Positions 1-13,353 of a DNA stretch of 64,000 bases are shown here, piece by piece; the stretch's first letter is position 1; each line of letters starts with the position of its first letter. The DNA comes from Bugulina stolonifera (lineage: Eukaryota; Bryozoa; Gymnolaemata; Cheilostomatida; Bugulidae), in the NCBI GenBank assembly GCA_935421135.1, contig OW285190.1, forward strand, positions 16,192,501 to 16,256,500, read 5' to 3'. The translations under genes and the position numbers were made by a program. Under the pieces are notes generated by a model. The model saw only the letters and a program-made list of their open reading frames with translations. It ran no database searches and was not told where the DNA came from.

Positions 1-1949
1 GCATTTGGAATAATAATCCCCAACACCTATGCATGTGTTTATAGTTTATATCTTGTGATCTTGCATGATAATTATATATTGTAATAATTACTGTATGTGT
101 GAGCTATGCATATCACCAATAACATCAGTTAGCCTGGAATACAAGGTCCTAAATAGTTGAAGCGAAAGTTATAGTTGATATACACAGGCATGTTGTGTTT
201 ATTATTAGGTTGCAAGCACAGAACAAAAATATTTTCAGTAGATAACAATATAATACTTTGGAAGAACAATTGGAGTAGGGACTACATGCCATACTCAAGT
301 ATTATTGGAATAAATTACACTTTTAGCTGTATGTATGCAATACGGAAATTCCCACACCTAAATTAGATGTATATACATGTACATGTACATGTACATGTAG
401 TATACTCTGCAATGTTGTGCCAGTATTTATTTAGTGTACATGTACATGTATTTCTGTATGTGTACCCCTTTACCTATTCTACCGCATGTTGCTGTTTAGT
501 TTATATGTACATGCAAGCAAGCAAAAATGTTTTATATACACATGTATGTCTACTGTATCTAGGACAGTATTGGGATATTTTGTGGATTTAATGCAATTAT
601 AATACTAATAATTATGTGATTATACAGCATAGTATAAAATGTAAAATTACAAGTCCCATTGGTTTAGACTTTAGAGGTTCTAGTCTATAGGGATGATGAT
701 ATACAAATACACAGCTATATTACAGTTATATAACTATTACTACATATATTATTATTATTATGTAGTATTTATTTTATGCATTTTAAAAAATTGATATAAA
801 CCAATCAAAGCTAGTAGCCTTGACCTTGGTGTGGAACTGTAAGATCTCAGACTATGAATGAATGAGATGAAATACGTAATTGACTTAGGTAGGTGTTAAC
901 TGCAATTACATGTTTATTCATCTACAACACTATTATTATGTTCCTGTAGTTATAATAATAATAATCAATCATATTATTACTGCAATGATAACATAAATTG
1001 CATATGCATATAGGTATAATTCATAATAGATATGTTATATCGGCAGCAGGCAGCAGCTATTCGTTGCACCATGTAGCTCTGCTAATATCCACAAATTAAC
1101 AGTACATTTGTATGTTAATTGTTACAAGTTTGCTAGTTAACCAAATGATAATGCTATTATGTACATGCACCTTTGTGTTTATATTATACATAATATGTAC
1201 ATGTACAATTGTATATACGGAGAAGTGTTATATACATGTATAATAATAACTATATTACCAGCTTACCAGTAATAACCTTGTTATTTATTATTATTATTGT
1301 TTCGATATCACGATGCAATGGAATTTGATATCATGCAGCAAATCTTTATTCTACTGACCGACATTGTAAATTAGGCCCCTGTGGGGACATTTTACTGCTA
1401 ATTATTGTATCTATTTGTCATTTACCAGCCTACGCTAGTCCATCTGTCTGTGTGGGTAGCCCTTGTTACAATCCTCCCACCAAATCTATTCTACACTCAA
1501 TCTAGTTCAATTAAGCTATTATTACAGGTCTAGGTTGTGCACGCAACCCATGTGATAGTATTCATATTATATGGATGAAACCTGCAGATATTATACTTGC
1601 ATAGCTACACGTATGAGGTGGGTAGAGTCAGCCTAGTGGCTATTATTCATTAGTTGTGGCAGCAGTATTGGAGAGTGGAACCCTGGGCTATAGATTAAGA
1701 ATTTGTTACATAACGTTATTGAGATATTTCCTTCTGTTGGAGTGGATTTGTTACAATTGCTGTAGACAAGGCAAGTAAAAATTTCCATAGAGTTTCAAAA
1801 TGACTTTGGCTACAGTTATAACGTCGCATGTTGGATTTCTGGCAATTTTATTTCTGGTAGATAATGAACGTGTTCCTCCATTAATATATACATAGTAGAA
1901 AGTGAATACAAAGTGGCTGCTCTTTCTCACAGATTCAACTATATGTACT

Positions 1950-2036
1950 TAGTACTTACATGTACTTACATGTACTCACATGTACTCACATGTACTTACG
2001 TACTTACATGTACTCTCGTGTACTTTCGTGTACTTA
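1950..2036. repeat. TACTTACATG/TACTCACATG simple repeat
   Basis: Short tandem units of about 10 bp (TACTTACATG, TACTCACATG and TACTTTCGTG variants). They belong to the TACATG-rich simple sequence that recurs throughout the window. Confidence 0.8.
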
Positions 2037-3027
2037 CATATTGTACTTACTTACCAGACCAGATTATTGCTAGGTTAATGTGAACAGAGTTACCTTCTCC
2101 TATCTCCTAGGGTGTGACACTTTTTTGAACTTTTTAGTGAAATATTTCTTAATTGATTGCAGTTCTCTGTTGAATAGTTGGCCATCTTATATTAATCTAG
2201 CTTGCTAAGCTGAAGAAATGAGACATTGACTTTCTAAAGTTGAATTTTTATTTGAACAGTTTCATATAGTTTTTTGTCCACAATTTACACTGAAATGTGA
2301 AGATATAGCTGGCAATTACATATTTAGGGAACAGTAACATAGATAACTTTACAGATCGACAACCAGTTCTATCCTGGTATAACTAATTCCCATTGAGAAA
2401 GTGAATGATCCTGTAGCTAAGCCGTCCTTGAAATGGTGACCTTTATTTCAGGATGCCAGCTCTCGACCGATTGCCAATATTATAAGTAGAGTACCTACTG
2501 ACTACAGTTAAAACTTATAGTGTTTTATTCTCAGTCATTTCTAACAGAAATAGTGTAATAATAATGACTCACTTCTTGGGAGTAATCATCTCTTGCTTGT
2601 TTAAAATTGTAAGTTTTATACTATGCTTCCCTCTGCTCAATACAAGGACCAATGAATTCACTAAAAGCTGTATAACTTTCTAAGGGAGCCCTTTGCAGGG
2701 CTTTCCAACATTATCCCACCTGGTTTAGCTAGCAAAGGTGGAGATCTGTGTCATACCCTGGAATAAAAGAAGGAAAAAGGAAAGATAACTTCATGCCATA
2801 ATTAATGACTAGTTAATATTATTATGTTGTTGTGTTCTCTCTCTTTATCTCTCTCAGCCTTGCAATCAGTATATTATTTTATTGTGCTGCAATTTTTATC
2901 GTGTCATTCTAGTGGAGATAACTCCTGAGAAACACAAGTTAGGTTTTACCAGCCACCATGCACAATAACTACCTGTACCACTGGTGTCATAGTTGCGTTA
3001 TAGTATCCCATACTCCTTAGTCTGTTG

Positions 3028-3206
3028 ACCATGTTCATACTGGACAGTGGGCATATCAACTACTGACCAATACGGGGCAGTGGGCATATCAACTACTGAC
3101 CAATACTGGACAGTGGAAATATCAACTACTGATCAGTACTGGACAGTCAGTGGAAATGTCAACTAATGACCAATACTGGACAGTGGGAATATCAACTACT
3201 GACCAA
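3028..3206. repeat. 33-36 bp tandem repeat, about five copies
   Basis: The unit reads roughly GACCAATACTGGACAGTGGG followed by AATATCAACTACT. It is repeated about five times, with point differences (ACGGGGCAG, GATCAGTAC) and a small insertion in one copy. It contains no reading frame of note. Confidence 0.85.
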
Positions 3207-4461
3207 AGGGTAATAAAAGGTGTAGCAAATGTTGAACACCCAACGTCTTCCTGCCACTTAGATTATTAAATTAACTAATCATATCTTGGGAAATTACATA
3301 AAATAGGCTAATTAGTCAATTATTATATTATTATATTATTTCAGCTGGACATACAAGTATAATAAAGCCTCAGGTCACTGTTTCTTAGGTTAAACACATT
3401 TCATTGTTATTACATAGTAACTGGTTAATGTTATTATGAGCTTATGACAAATCAAATACAGCCACAACAGGGATGTATTTAGTTCTGTAACCTTTCCATA
3501 TTCAGGCAACTTATAGTAGCACAGAGGTTATCAGGTATCTAAACTCTCCCATTTGTTCGCTATAAACTACAGTACAAGCTGCAAGCAGTACTATTGGAAT
3601 TGTCTTCTCTCAAAATAAGCCCAACCCAGTTTCATCAAAATAAGCTATGATTATTTAATAAATAGACTTACACACATACATAGATATTCACATGTTCTTA
3701 ATCTCAAAAATTTAATTACTAAATATTTTACTATGGCAGGCTTTAACCTTAGTTCATGGTGCAGTGTAAAATCGAATGTCATTACTATATTTCTGTTAAC
3801 CTTGTTGGCTGTCAAAAAATAATTATCCAGAGGGTAATTAAAAACTATTATAGCAGCAGCTCATCTATTACTGTACTTTTTGCCCTTCTTATAATACATA
3901 CCAGTAGGTTAATATGTATTTAATATTGTTTGATTTCACAGTTAGTTTGTTGATAGACTTGGTTTCTAAAATTAAGCAGTGTTTGCATTCGGCTAGCTTG
4001 ATTTATCATTAATTAAAGGAACACATGCTTGCTCCTGTGTGAGATGTTTGATAGTCTGCACTTTTGTTATCTGGCCAAATACAAAACATTATTCGAGACT
4101 TGAAGTTCAATCTCTTGATTAACGAGATGGAGAGCTTGTCTGCAGATTTCTTCAATCAATATTATTTCTTACATCAGAGAGCATAGGCAGGGAGAGAACA
4201 CTAACAACGTATTTAACCAACTCTATTCAGTAGCGATTGTTAATTTATCAGCAATTTTATAGATACTATTATAAATATTGTATAACGTATTTTCATTGAA
4301 TTGGTTAAGTTAGCATCGCGTATAATATAGGCAGTCACTCGTTTGCATAGACAGTTCTTTCGCTGACACTAAGCAGCAGGTCAAACCTGACTGGCATAGA
4401 GCAAAGGGTAGCTGCTGCCGAAGTTTAACTTTATTTTGAATTAACTTTATACAAATTTAAA

Positions 4462-4779
4462 ATGCATAGTTTTCTTTCGTCATCAGCCAGTTCGGCAAAT
4501 ATTTTCCAAAATCGAAGGCCAAGTCGTTCAGGAAGTCTGTCTGTCTACTCTGCATCTCGAAGATATTCATGTGTGGCAGACAATCATAGATACCTCATAC
4601 AATCTGCTACAGCATTTGCTGCGAGACGTCACAGTATGGCCGCCACAGTAGCTGCGAGCAATGTGAGCAGAAGTGGGACTATGACTAAAGAAGAGAAAGG
4701 GGATAAAGCTAAACTAATCGAGTTTGAAGATCCAGTAGATGCTCGTACCCTCACAGTTGATGAAACTTTTAAACGAATG
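4462..4779 (+). CDS. Candidate alternative first exon 1A of the DPP6/10-like gene
   Basis: A 106-codon ORF starts at ATG 4462 and ends at a good donor (ATGGAG|GTAAAG) in phase 0, the phase needed by the shared exon 2 at 18596. No other plus-strand exon follows before the other candidate first exons, so splicing to 18596 is the simplest model, although the intron would be about 13.8 kb. The peptide would be a cytoplasmic N-terminus. It is Ser/Arg/Ala-rich, with three RRxS basophilic-kinase-like sites (RRPS, RRYS, RRHS), and has an acidic tail (IEFEDPVDARTLTVDE, then KRME). An internal ATG (SMAATV) could give a shorter form. It could instead be the first exon of an unrelated gene; transcript data would settle this. 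Confidence 0.5.
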
Positions 4780-5952
4780 GAGGTAAAGCATTACTACTAA
4801 CATTTGTGATGTTTTGTTCTGTTAGAGATCAATGCATGATTTACTATTAGTGATAGTGCTGTCTCCTAGTGTGCAATGGGATATTGGCGAACTCAAATTA
4901 GAATTAAGAGTAGACAAAGTAAACTTGATAAAAACCACTCTACATGTCCAATGTACATACATATAGGAGTATGGAATAATTAAGCGTTACTGTATTAAAA
5001 GTTCTATAAAAACCTCTAGCACATTGTGCAACATAGACAAATATAGTTTGCTGAATTTATACAGCAGTTCATGGGCGGAATAGTTGCCTATATGCCCTGG
5101 TTGAAGCCCTAAAATTGCTGTTGGTTATCATTAGGTGCAATTTGTAATGTTATAGGAAACAATGAACTGTTTCAAATATTTTCTAAAAGTTAAAAAAGAA
5201 AAAAAACTAGTAATACATCATAATAACGTAAAGGAAATATGTATGCTGTGATAGTATCAGCTAAATTACGTCAGACTTATCACACAAACACTCTGAATGT
5301 AATCAAAACTGTTTTACTAGCCTAGTGCATACCTTGCATAGATAATTAATTATAACTTATCAAACCAATTAGTGAATGTAAACTAGACAGAATATGCCTC
5401 TAATACTCAGGCAGCTTATTGATGCTGCTAGCAACTTATATAATATTTATAAGAATATGTGATTATTATTCACTGTATATCATCTCTTGCTGCTAACACG
5501 CTAAAATAGTTTGCAACTCAACACGTATAATTATAATATTATATTATTATGAAATAAAGTTACATGTAAATTACCTTTACTGGTTTCTAAAACTAATATT
5601 ATAGTTTGCAGCAAAATTGACAATTAGTCTAATTATTATGCAATTGATATACAACATTATGTTGCGTATTAAGCTCTTAATTGGATGAAATGGGGCGGAT
5701 AGTTACAAATGTTCATCAAACGTGTGATGAAATATTTAATCATAGAATAAATTATTCAGCGATTAGACATGTTTTCCAATAACAAATACTTTCTCATCAG
5801 TATCACTACTTTGTATGTTTGGAATGGTTTTGGGTATACCAAAATTATACCATTAGTATACTTGCTACTTGGTATACTATTTGGATTAGGTTCACTAAAG
5901 CTGAACTCTGTTCACAATACAAGAGCACATTAATAACTTGACATCCTTTGAG

Positions 5953-6028
5953 GCTGCTTTGTATAGAGGGCACTATGCTGGGCTGCCAGCACTTTGTGTA
6001 GAGGGCACTATGCTGGGCTGTCAGCATT
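5953..6028. repeat. Two-copy tandem duplication, about 33 bp
   Basis: The segment TAGAGGGCACTATGCTGGGC, followed by TGCCAGCACTTTGTG, occurs twice in tandem with few differences. It explains a repetitive minus-strand ORF here that is not a gene. Confidence 0.75.
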
Positions 6029-8497
6029 AATTACCTAAGGATTGATGGAATTACTTTTGGCAGCATGTCAAATATGATTTGGCTCTAAGCCTCTAGGTCA
6101 GTCTCCCAGAATTTGTATAGAGATCCAATGCTTCTTTGTGTAACCTCATAGCACACAATCATGCAATTCACTATTTAAATATATTGCACATGTAAAAGAA
6201 CTTAAACAAATTAATATCATAAATTACAATTTGCTACTTTTGTTACACAATGGTAATAAAATGCCATTATTTTATATTTGAATATGTCTGCCCCAGTAGT
6301 TTTTCTCTGGAATATTGATGCACAAAGTAAGAATAAAGAAAAGAAGAATAATTGGTAAAAGATTAATGATCTTTGAAGATTTAATTGCTATAGAATAAAT
6401 CTCAATAAAATGATAATCTATATATAGGCTGTTGTACAGCCTCTACAAATTTTCATACTGAAGTTGCCCACTCTCTGCCCTGTATTAAGAGAGAAGACAA
6501 CTTTAAATTATATTTCACTTGGCTATATACAGTATTTGGCTATATACATGTTGTAATAATACATAATAGTAAAACCCAGCAGTTATTCAAGTGCTGCAAG
6601 TATTTCAGATGTAACAGCATAGGAACTCAGGATCTCCCCCTTATTTAAGCTCACTACTATGTGTAGGATCTCAGTCTGTGTCCACTTCTACTGTACTTCA
6701 TCCAGTGTTTTCTCGACAATACTCATATACTAATACTTTCCAACAGTGAGTAAGGAGCAGACAACTCCATTTTTAAAAATTTCAAAAACCTTAAAATTTC
6801 ATCCTTTGCCAAGTGATTTCGAGGGGTTAGTGAGTAGATTTGAATTCTACATATTTAAATCTATCTGTATACAAAAAATTGTGTAGATTGTAGAAAGTCA
6901 CAGTTTCGCTACTTGGCTTATGGACTATTTCCTATTCCCTTATTACTAATATTCAATGTATTAGTTTACAGTGATATTCAATGTATTAGTACACAGTGAT
7001 ATACTTATATAATCTCAATATAATTTTCGAACATGGCTGAGACAATCTGTTCACGAATCTACACTGTTAAAGCAGCAGCTCAACTATTTATGAGAGATCA
7101 ATTCTGACTATAATAATATGACGTGATGACTACACTGTTACTGCTGATAAATTAGCCTGCAACTGGGTTTTAAAGATGAGACATCATTGTGCATTAGCTG
7201 AATGGTAGGGTAGAACAACTCCTGAAATAAAATATTCAAACTACTAGTTCTCTACTCTATACAGTCAGCATGTACAATTGTGTATTTAAATTTTACTTAT
7301 AACAAACTTGGAATCGTCTTTTCTCTAAAGTTAGTTACAATGTAGTTGATCTAATTTGGAGTTGTACCACCTCTAAAAATAGACTGTAGCTGCAAAATTA
7401 TGCATTACATGCATGTAGTGTACATGTATATCTCAGGGTAGGTAAAGCTTGGTTTTTGCCCAAGCTTCTTTATCATGATGGTCTGCAGGTAGTTGAATAA
7501 TTAGGCTAGTAAAGTTCCCCAGGGTCTTTAAACCAATATTGTATTAACTTTACTTAGGGAATAATATCAGTGTATGATACATTACTGTGACCACTGATTT
7601 ACTGCCCCCTAGACAACTTGCTTAAATATTATTTAAGAAGCACTCAATTAAATTTTCAGGGCAACATTAGCTCAACTGCCAATGTCTGATAGTTCATGCT
7701 TCTAGTATTTAGTTATCTACATGACAGAGTAGCATAACCATTTTTATCAAGGAAATTGGCCATCAATTGGAAGTTGCCACCTCTTTCATATAAGTATAGT
7801 ATAGTTGACGAAATTCCTGGTTGTTGATATTATTATCTGACATCCTATTTACACACAAGATGCACAGACTTATGTACATGTATGTATAAAGTTACACTGT
7901 TATTATTGTAATCATAATGATAAGCTTTGTCCTGTACCTTAAGTGTTTACTATAAACTACTAAAGTAAGATAAGTTGCTGGTACTCAGTGAAATTCATAA
8001 ATGTATACACATGATTCTCTATTGTACTTGTATAGTCTGAGTTATATTTTCAAATAATAATGACTTTGTCAATGGAGTTATTGTGTAGGCCTTCTGCTAT
8101 CAGCACTGTACATGAGTTGGCATGTATTATGTGCACATGTCTACATCTACCTGTAATTACATGTACACGTACTTACTTTAAAGTGATTTGGACCCGGCCC
8201 ACAACAAATTAGAACATGCCTGCTTAGTCAACAATAAAGACTGTTCAATACAGCATATCAATTGGTGATAATTGTATAATTACACTTGTATATTATTTCT
8301 TGACCAATATATTTTAAAAAATCAATAATTTCCTCGTCTAATACCCTTCTTTTCAATATACAATGTAGTATAATAGGTCTAATACTGTAAGACAGTAATT
8401 TGATTAACACATGGTAACTAATACATGTACATGTACATATTATACACATGTACAATGTACATGTGTAATTACACTGCTCCTGTTTGTATATAATTAC

Positions 8498-8550
8498 CTG
8501 CACACATTTTATATCGTGGACTTAGCCCTGTGTCTTTGATGATTGTGAGC
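8498..8550 (-). CDS. Isolated candidate internal exon, unknown gene
   Basis: On the minus strand, 53 nt are bounded by an acceptor with a long pyrimidine tract (TTTTTCTTTATAACAG) and a good donor (GCAG|GTAATT). One frame is open (incoming phase 2, outgoing phase 1): LTIIKDTGLSPRYKMCA. No partner exons could be identified with confidence on either side. It could be a chance combination or a non-coding exon. Confidence 0.25.
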
Positions 8551-9351
8551 CTGTTATAAAGAAAAAGGCATTAAAAAAAGAAAATCTTGGAACTAAGTCT
8601 ATCATATAAAACCTTGTTAGTAGCAACGAACAGAATACATGCAATAAAGACGATAATTAATTGGACTCTCCGGCCTTATAGATAACATCTACACGATGCT
8701 ATAAATTTACATAACATATAATATTTTAATCAGCATAGCTGTAATCAATATATGTTTATAATATACATTATACTTATCTATAACTATATACATGTAAATC
8801 TATCAGTCTAGACTTTGGTTCTAGACTGACCATTAGGCTACTAGTAATTGTACCATGAACATTTTTCAGCTAATACTTCTAGAATTTCTGTAGATTACTA
8901 CTTCTTACAATTAGCATGTGCTAAAGCGGATCGATGCATGTGTAAAGCTAATACTAAACACAAAACACAGTGAAATAACACCAAGAAATATAATATAGGA
9001 ATGTATACGTATCATTAGCAGTACAATTTTGAAACAGTATTTCTTGACAGGAAAGGTACAATGGACAGTATTTTCTATATTAGAGAGAGGTAGTAACTGA
9101 GATCGGCTATGACCAGCGTTCAGTGCAGTTAATGTACGTGCAATGCATGATACAGTGTAGCTATAGTTTACTGAAATATGCATGTACATGTACATGAGCT
9201 GTGGCTCTGCTGCCCTGATTTTACTAACATGGCTGATAAACTAACTATTGATTCAGTGAAAGATAAAGGTTATGGACCTGAAGTGGAAATAATAATAAAT
9301 ATAATGAATACTTAAATTTACATTTTTATCTTCCAGTAATATTGTTTAGGC

Positions 9352-9530
9352 TTACACGTACATATTACATGTACATATTACATGTACATATTACACGTAC
9401 ATATTACATGTACATATTACACGTACATATTACATGTACATATTACACGTACATATTACACGTACATATTACACGTACATATTGCATGTACATATTACAT
9501 GTACATATTACACGCACATTATTACATGTA
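9352..9530. repeat. TACATATTACACG/TACATATTACATG minisatellite
   Basis: About fourteen units of 12-13 bp alternate between ACATATTACACGT and ACATATTACATGT. The array produces a spurious ORF on the plus strand. Confidence 0.9.
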
Positions 9531-10544
9531 CTTCAACACCTCGGTGTATTCATAGTCACAATGAAGAGCTGAGTTTAACAGTTAAATACTTCAGCTGCTG
9601 ACAAAACAACCAAGATAATAGTTAGTCAGTCTTAGGTGATATTAATCATTGTACCTTTTCACACTAAGTATGAGACCAATTCACTAAAGGGGTGATCACA
9701 CTAACTTCAGAGTTTTTACAAAATGAGGATTGTTATTAATTTGTGCACATGTAGATGACAACTGAAAACAGATAACAATATTGTGGGCTCTTAATACAGC
9801 TGGAAATTTGATTACGTTGTCATCTTACTAAATACCATTTTAGATGTTTATATGCAACAAAATTGAATGAAGAAATATAGGACAACTACTCTCTATCTAA
9901 CATCATGACTGACTGTGCACTATTCAACTCAAGTATGGACCACAAGTCACCTGGTTTAACTTCCATTATGATGCAGCATATAGCCTACATGAGAAATTAA
10001 TTGTATGACTCTTAGGCCTAAGACATTGCTATTTGCACATACAGGGTTCATATACACACATGGATGTATATTATTATAATTGCAATAACAATGATAATAG
10101 TATGTGTGTATTGCAATAATACAAGTCATGTATTATCACAGATTGTTTGCTGGACAGCCTACCTTACCTTAATGCTGATTGATCCCTTTCTAGGCACTAT
10201 GGAGGCAGCATATGATGTAATAACATATAATTAATAATACAGTATAATTAGCTATAGTAGTGCAGACTTAATAGGTTTCAACTCAATTTATTTTAATATC
10301 CTTATATACTTTAAGCTCATTGACCTCTGCAGCAGTTATTGAGTTTCTGCATTGACTAGTGAATAGGTATTGGTAGTGGCAGCACTTTACCTAGCTGTGG
10401 CAGCAGGGACCTATATCACATACACACTATTATCTAGCATTGGCAGCAGTTAGTACTATCTAAGTATACAGCTAGCTTTGGGCTATACAATATTTAATAA
10501 CATACAGTAGTAGATTTAGTCTATAGAAACATAGACCTACCTCC

Positions 10545-10568
10545 ATGGAGCCAGAGTATGAGGAAGAG
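10545..10568 (+). CDS. Alternative first exon 1B of the DPP6/10-like gene (MEPEYEEE)
   Basis: An eight-codon exon, MEPEYEEE, ends at a strong donor (GAAGAG|GTAAGG) in phase 0. Joined to exon 2 it gives MEPEYEEE-ELVGSDED, an acidic juxtamembrane N-terminus. Vertebrate DPP6-L has a similar acidic run just before ELVGS. Several GGCAGCAG motifs lie 100-170 bases upstream (10378-10450). The exon is short, so it rests on phase, donor quality, composition and its resemblance to exon 1C. Confidence 0.6.
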
Positions 10569-12875
10569 GTAAGGTCATAATATAATATACAATGTATAAT
10601 AATAAATAGTTATATAATGCACATTAATTGTGGTGGAACAGAGTTCAATATACTTGTTAGTACTTACACTTATAGTAGGCCTAGTAATACAATAATAATT
10701 ATAATATTAGACATGAACTCATACACATGTAGCCTACATGTATAAAGAAATATTGTAAGTTTGTAAGTTTCCATGTATGCTATTGGAGGCTAAATACATG
10801 TTGTATATTTGAAAGAATAATAATATCTAATTACATGATATCTAAATTTCTGCTTTCCATACCGCTGCATGTGATTTGTAGATTGTACATTTATAGACTT
10901 ACAAGTTTATCTTTTAAATTTCATTCGAATCTTACATCAGTGTATGTTATACCATCTATGAGACATGTTATGAGAATATTCAGCATTTCCATCTAAATTA
11001 TTCAATACTTGTCTTAAATTCAGTAACTTTTCCATGTGACACCCTTACAATGAGGGAGTCAAAGCCAATGCATTGCATTATGCCTCTGTGTGCAATACAA
11101 TCGTATAGCTATAAATAAAATTAATGATTTTCAATCGGTTTATTAGTGAAAGGAGAAGATAACTTCTTAATCTTCTCTAAGATTATTTTTAACAATCCAA
11201 ATTTGTACGCTTTTTGTAATTTGTTATATGAACCAATGTTATGGATGTCATCTCTACTGTGTATGTACACGATTTGAAGTCCAGCACTGTCAGCACAGTT
11301 ATGTAATTAAAAGACTAGTTCATTTGATTTTATAACTGAGTGAACTACCACACTATCTGTGTCAGCAGCTAGCTTTCAGTAGGATAGCTAGAGGTATTAC
11401 CTGTATGCTTGTCTATGTATTATACTGTCCATACAGTAGTGTTGGATGTAGTTTGACATGTACTTTATAAGTGAAGTGATATGACTGGCCTACTACTGCC
11501 ACAAGGTAAATTTGATCATAATACTGAATACAACTCTGTCTACAGAAGGAAATTAAAAATTTAATAACTTTTAGAGTTTAATGGAATACACAGTGTATCT
11601 ATAATATTATAAGTAGATGTAGCACAATACGTGCATCGTCAGTTTTAAATTCTCTTTCAATTTCTAAAGAATACAGGTACTAACAACATAGGTGCACACA
11701 TAAACACACACTGTGTCTAGTTGTACATATGCTAACTAAGCAAAATATCCTTAGTCCCCATTTTTCTAATGCTGTTTAATACTATTGCTGTTGGTGAAGT
11801 TGACGAAGGTTAGAGCCTAGGCAGCCGAGTGTGTGCATCTCTTAGTATTAGTCCTTCTGTGCTAGATCATAGAAAATCAAAGCAGTCATTTCACAGAAAT
11901 AATGAACAAGTTCTACGTTATGAAAACAGATATGCTTTTTTCATCTTCACTCTTCTGACCAAATACATGCAGCAAATACTGATAATTAAACTGTCTTGGG
12001 ACAGTGACGTCCTTAGATCTGGTGGTTGTGTTTTGGGTATGAGATGTAATATTACATGTACAAGTATATACATGTGCATAATGGAGAAGACAACTTCTAT
12101 TGTCTAATAATAAACCAAGTACTCTTGCTAGGCTAAACTCACAGTTACATTTACTGCTGTTATATATTAGTAAAGCCACCATCTACAAAGTAACGTGGGT
12201 GAATATTGTATAGTGTACAAACTCTAATGAAATGTGAAGTCTAGACTGCTGAGAATAATTGTATTGGCGGATTATTCCAGCCCAATAAGTCCGAAACTAG
12301 TTTAGCTCTGACTGTCTAATAACATAATAATAATAATAATAATATAGCCTCATAACTAAATGTCATCTGTGTTTGACCTAAGGCTAGTCGGAGAGTATAA
12401 ATAAGGTAATTAGTAGAGTACACCAACTAATCCCCGTCTCCAGGGAATCTAACACAACAAATAGTCACTAATTCTTTATCAAATACTAACGGAATAAAAG
12501 GCTATATATTCACAGTTTGTGGTATATCGGAAAACATAAAATATCCCCAAGGCCTTGCAAGAAACTTATCTTATTGATCAAACCTACTAATGCTCTACGA
12601 TGTCACACAGTGAGAGTAAAACTCTGGTATATGGTGTTGACTAGTGCAGTTATTTCTTTGTCAAAAGTGTGATCGTTCCTTCAATAAACTAAATCACGGA
12701 TTACAATTCTTACTAAATGGATTACTGAATAACAACTTGTATATCTGGGTGTTTGCAAATCTCAATAACAAATATAATTTTAAATTGGCTCACACATGTC
12801 GCAGTAAAGGCAAGGTATAACGCCTTGGCACTACTGTTAGCCAAGTTCTGCTACTAGCTACTAGTCTAAGTTCCC

Positions 12876-12902
12876 ATGGAAGAATTTGAAAGTGATGAAG
12901 AG
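12876..12902 (+). CDS. Alternative first exon 1C of the DPP6/10-like gene (MEEFESDEE)
   Basis: A nine-codon exon, MEEFESDEE, ends at a phase-0 donor (GAAGAG|GTCAGT). It has the same design as exon 1B: a very short acidic cytoplasmic tail joined to ELVGS in exon 2. Finding two such short acidic ATG exons, both in phase 0 and on the correct strand, is hard to attribute to chance. Confidence 0.6.
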
Positions 12903-13270
12903 GTCAGTAGTTGTTTATTTTATTATTTATGATTTCTCATTAATTGATAATTCATAATGTAAATTACATTATGGATATGAATACCTGGTATTGTTTATGA
13001 ATAATATATTAGATGCATAGCCATCATTATTGGCATCTACTAATTGTACCTGTGTACATACCTGTATAATACTTCTAGTGTGTTTATAGTTATGCATCTG
13101 TATGTGTACAAGTCTATACATGTATTGCAAGTCTATATCTTTTGGTGTACAACAAACTAAGTATCCGGGACGTCTATTGTAAAACTAAATACCTAGCAGC
13201 TGAATAATCTGTAGTGTTCATAGTATATTATTACACACATAATACATGTGTTTATATATACATGTACATA

Positions 13271-13353
13271 TAGATGACTGTTAAATGTATATATAGATGA
13301 CTATTAGATGTACATATAGATGACTGTTAGATGTATATATAGATGACCGTTAG
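13271..13353. repeat. 23-bp tandem repeat, about four copies
   Basis: The unit is TAGATGACTGTTAGATGTATA plus two bases. It occurs four times with single-base differences in the intron between first exons 1C and 1D. Confidence 0.85.

Larger units (their letters stand above)
1..4461. other. Non-coding region upstream of the DPP6/10-like gene
   Basis: I see no convincing exon on either strand. The stretch is AT-rich and holds palindromic TACATG runs (about 366-400, 430-450 and 1950-2035) and one 33-36 bp tandem repeat (3028-3206). GGCAGCAG-type motifs occur near 1041 and 1657. A short ORF at 1801 ends at a weak GT but was not accepted as an exon. The 100 bases before 4462 carry AGCAGCAGG and AGCTGCTGCC and may be part of a promoter. 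Confidence 0.5.
4780..10544. other. Intronic or intergenic stretch between candidate first exons 1A and 1B
   Basis: The region is AT-rich. It holds a 33-bp duplication (5953-6028), scattered copies of an AGAAGACAACTT-type motif (for example near 6490 and 6760), the TACATATTACACG minisatellite (9352-9530) and one candidate minus-strand exon (8498-8550). Nothing else looks coding. Confidence 0.5.

Noticed and set aside
1801..1857. MTLATVITSHVGFLAILFL ending at GTAGAT in phase 0, a possible fifth first exon of the DPP6/10-like gene
   Set aside because: The donor is weak, and a hydrophobic segment before the existing membrane span makes no topological sense. There is no other support.
9230..9272. 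MADKLTIDSVKDKG followed by GTTATG, a possible first exon
   Set aside because: The donor is poor and phase 1 would join exon 3, skipping the membrane anchor. It was not strong enough to report.
9342..9572. Plus-strand ORF of 76 codons
   Set aside because: A product of the TACATATTACACG minisatellite (His-Ile-Thr-Arg-Thr-Tyr repeats).
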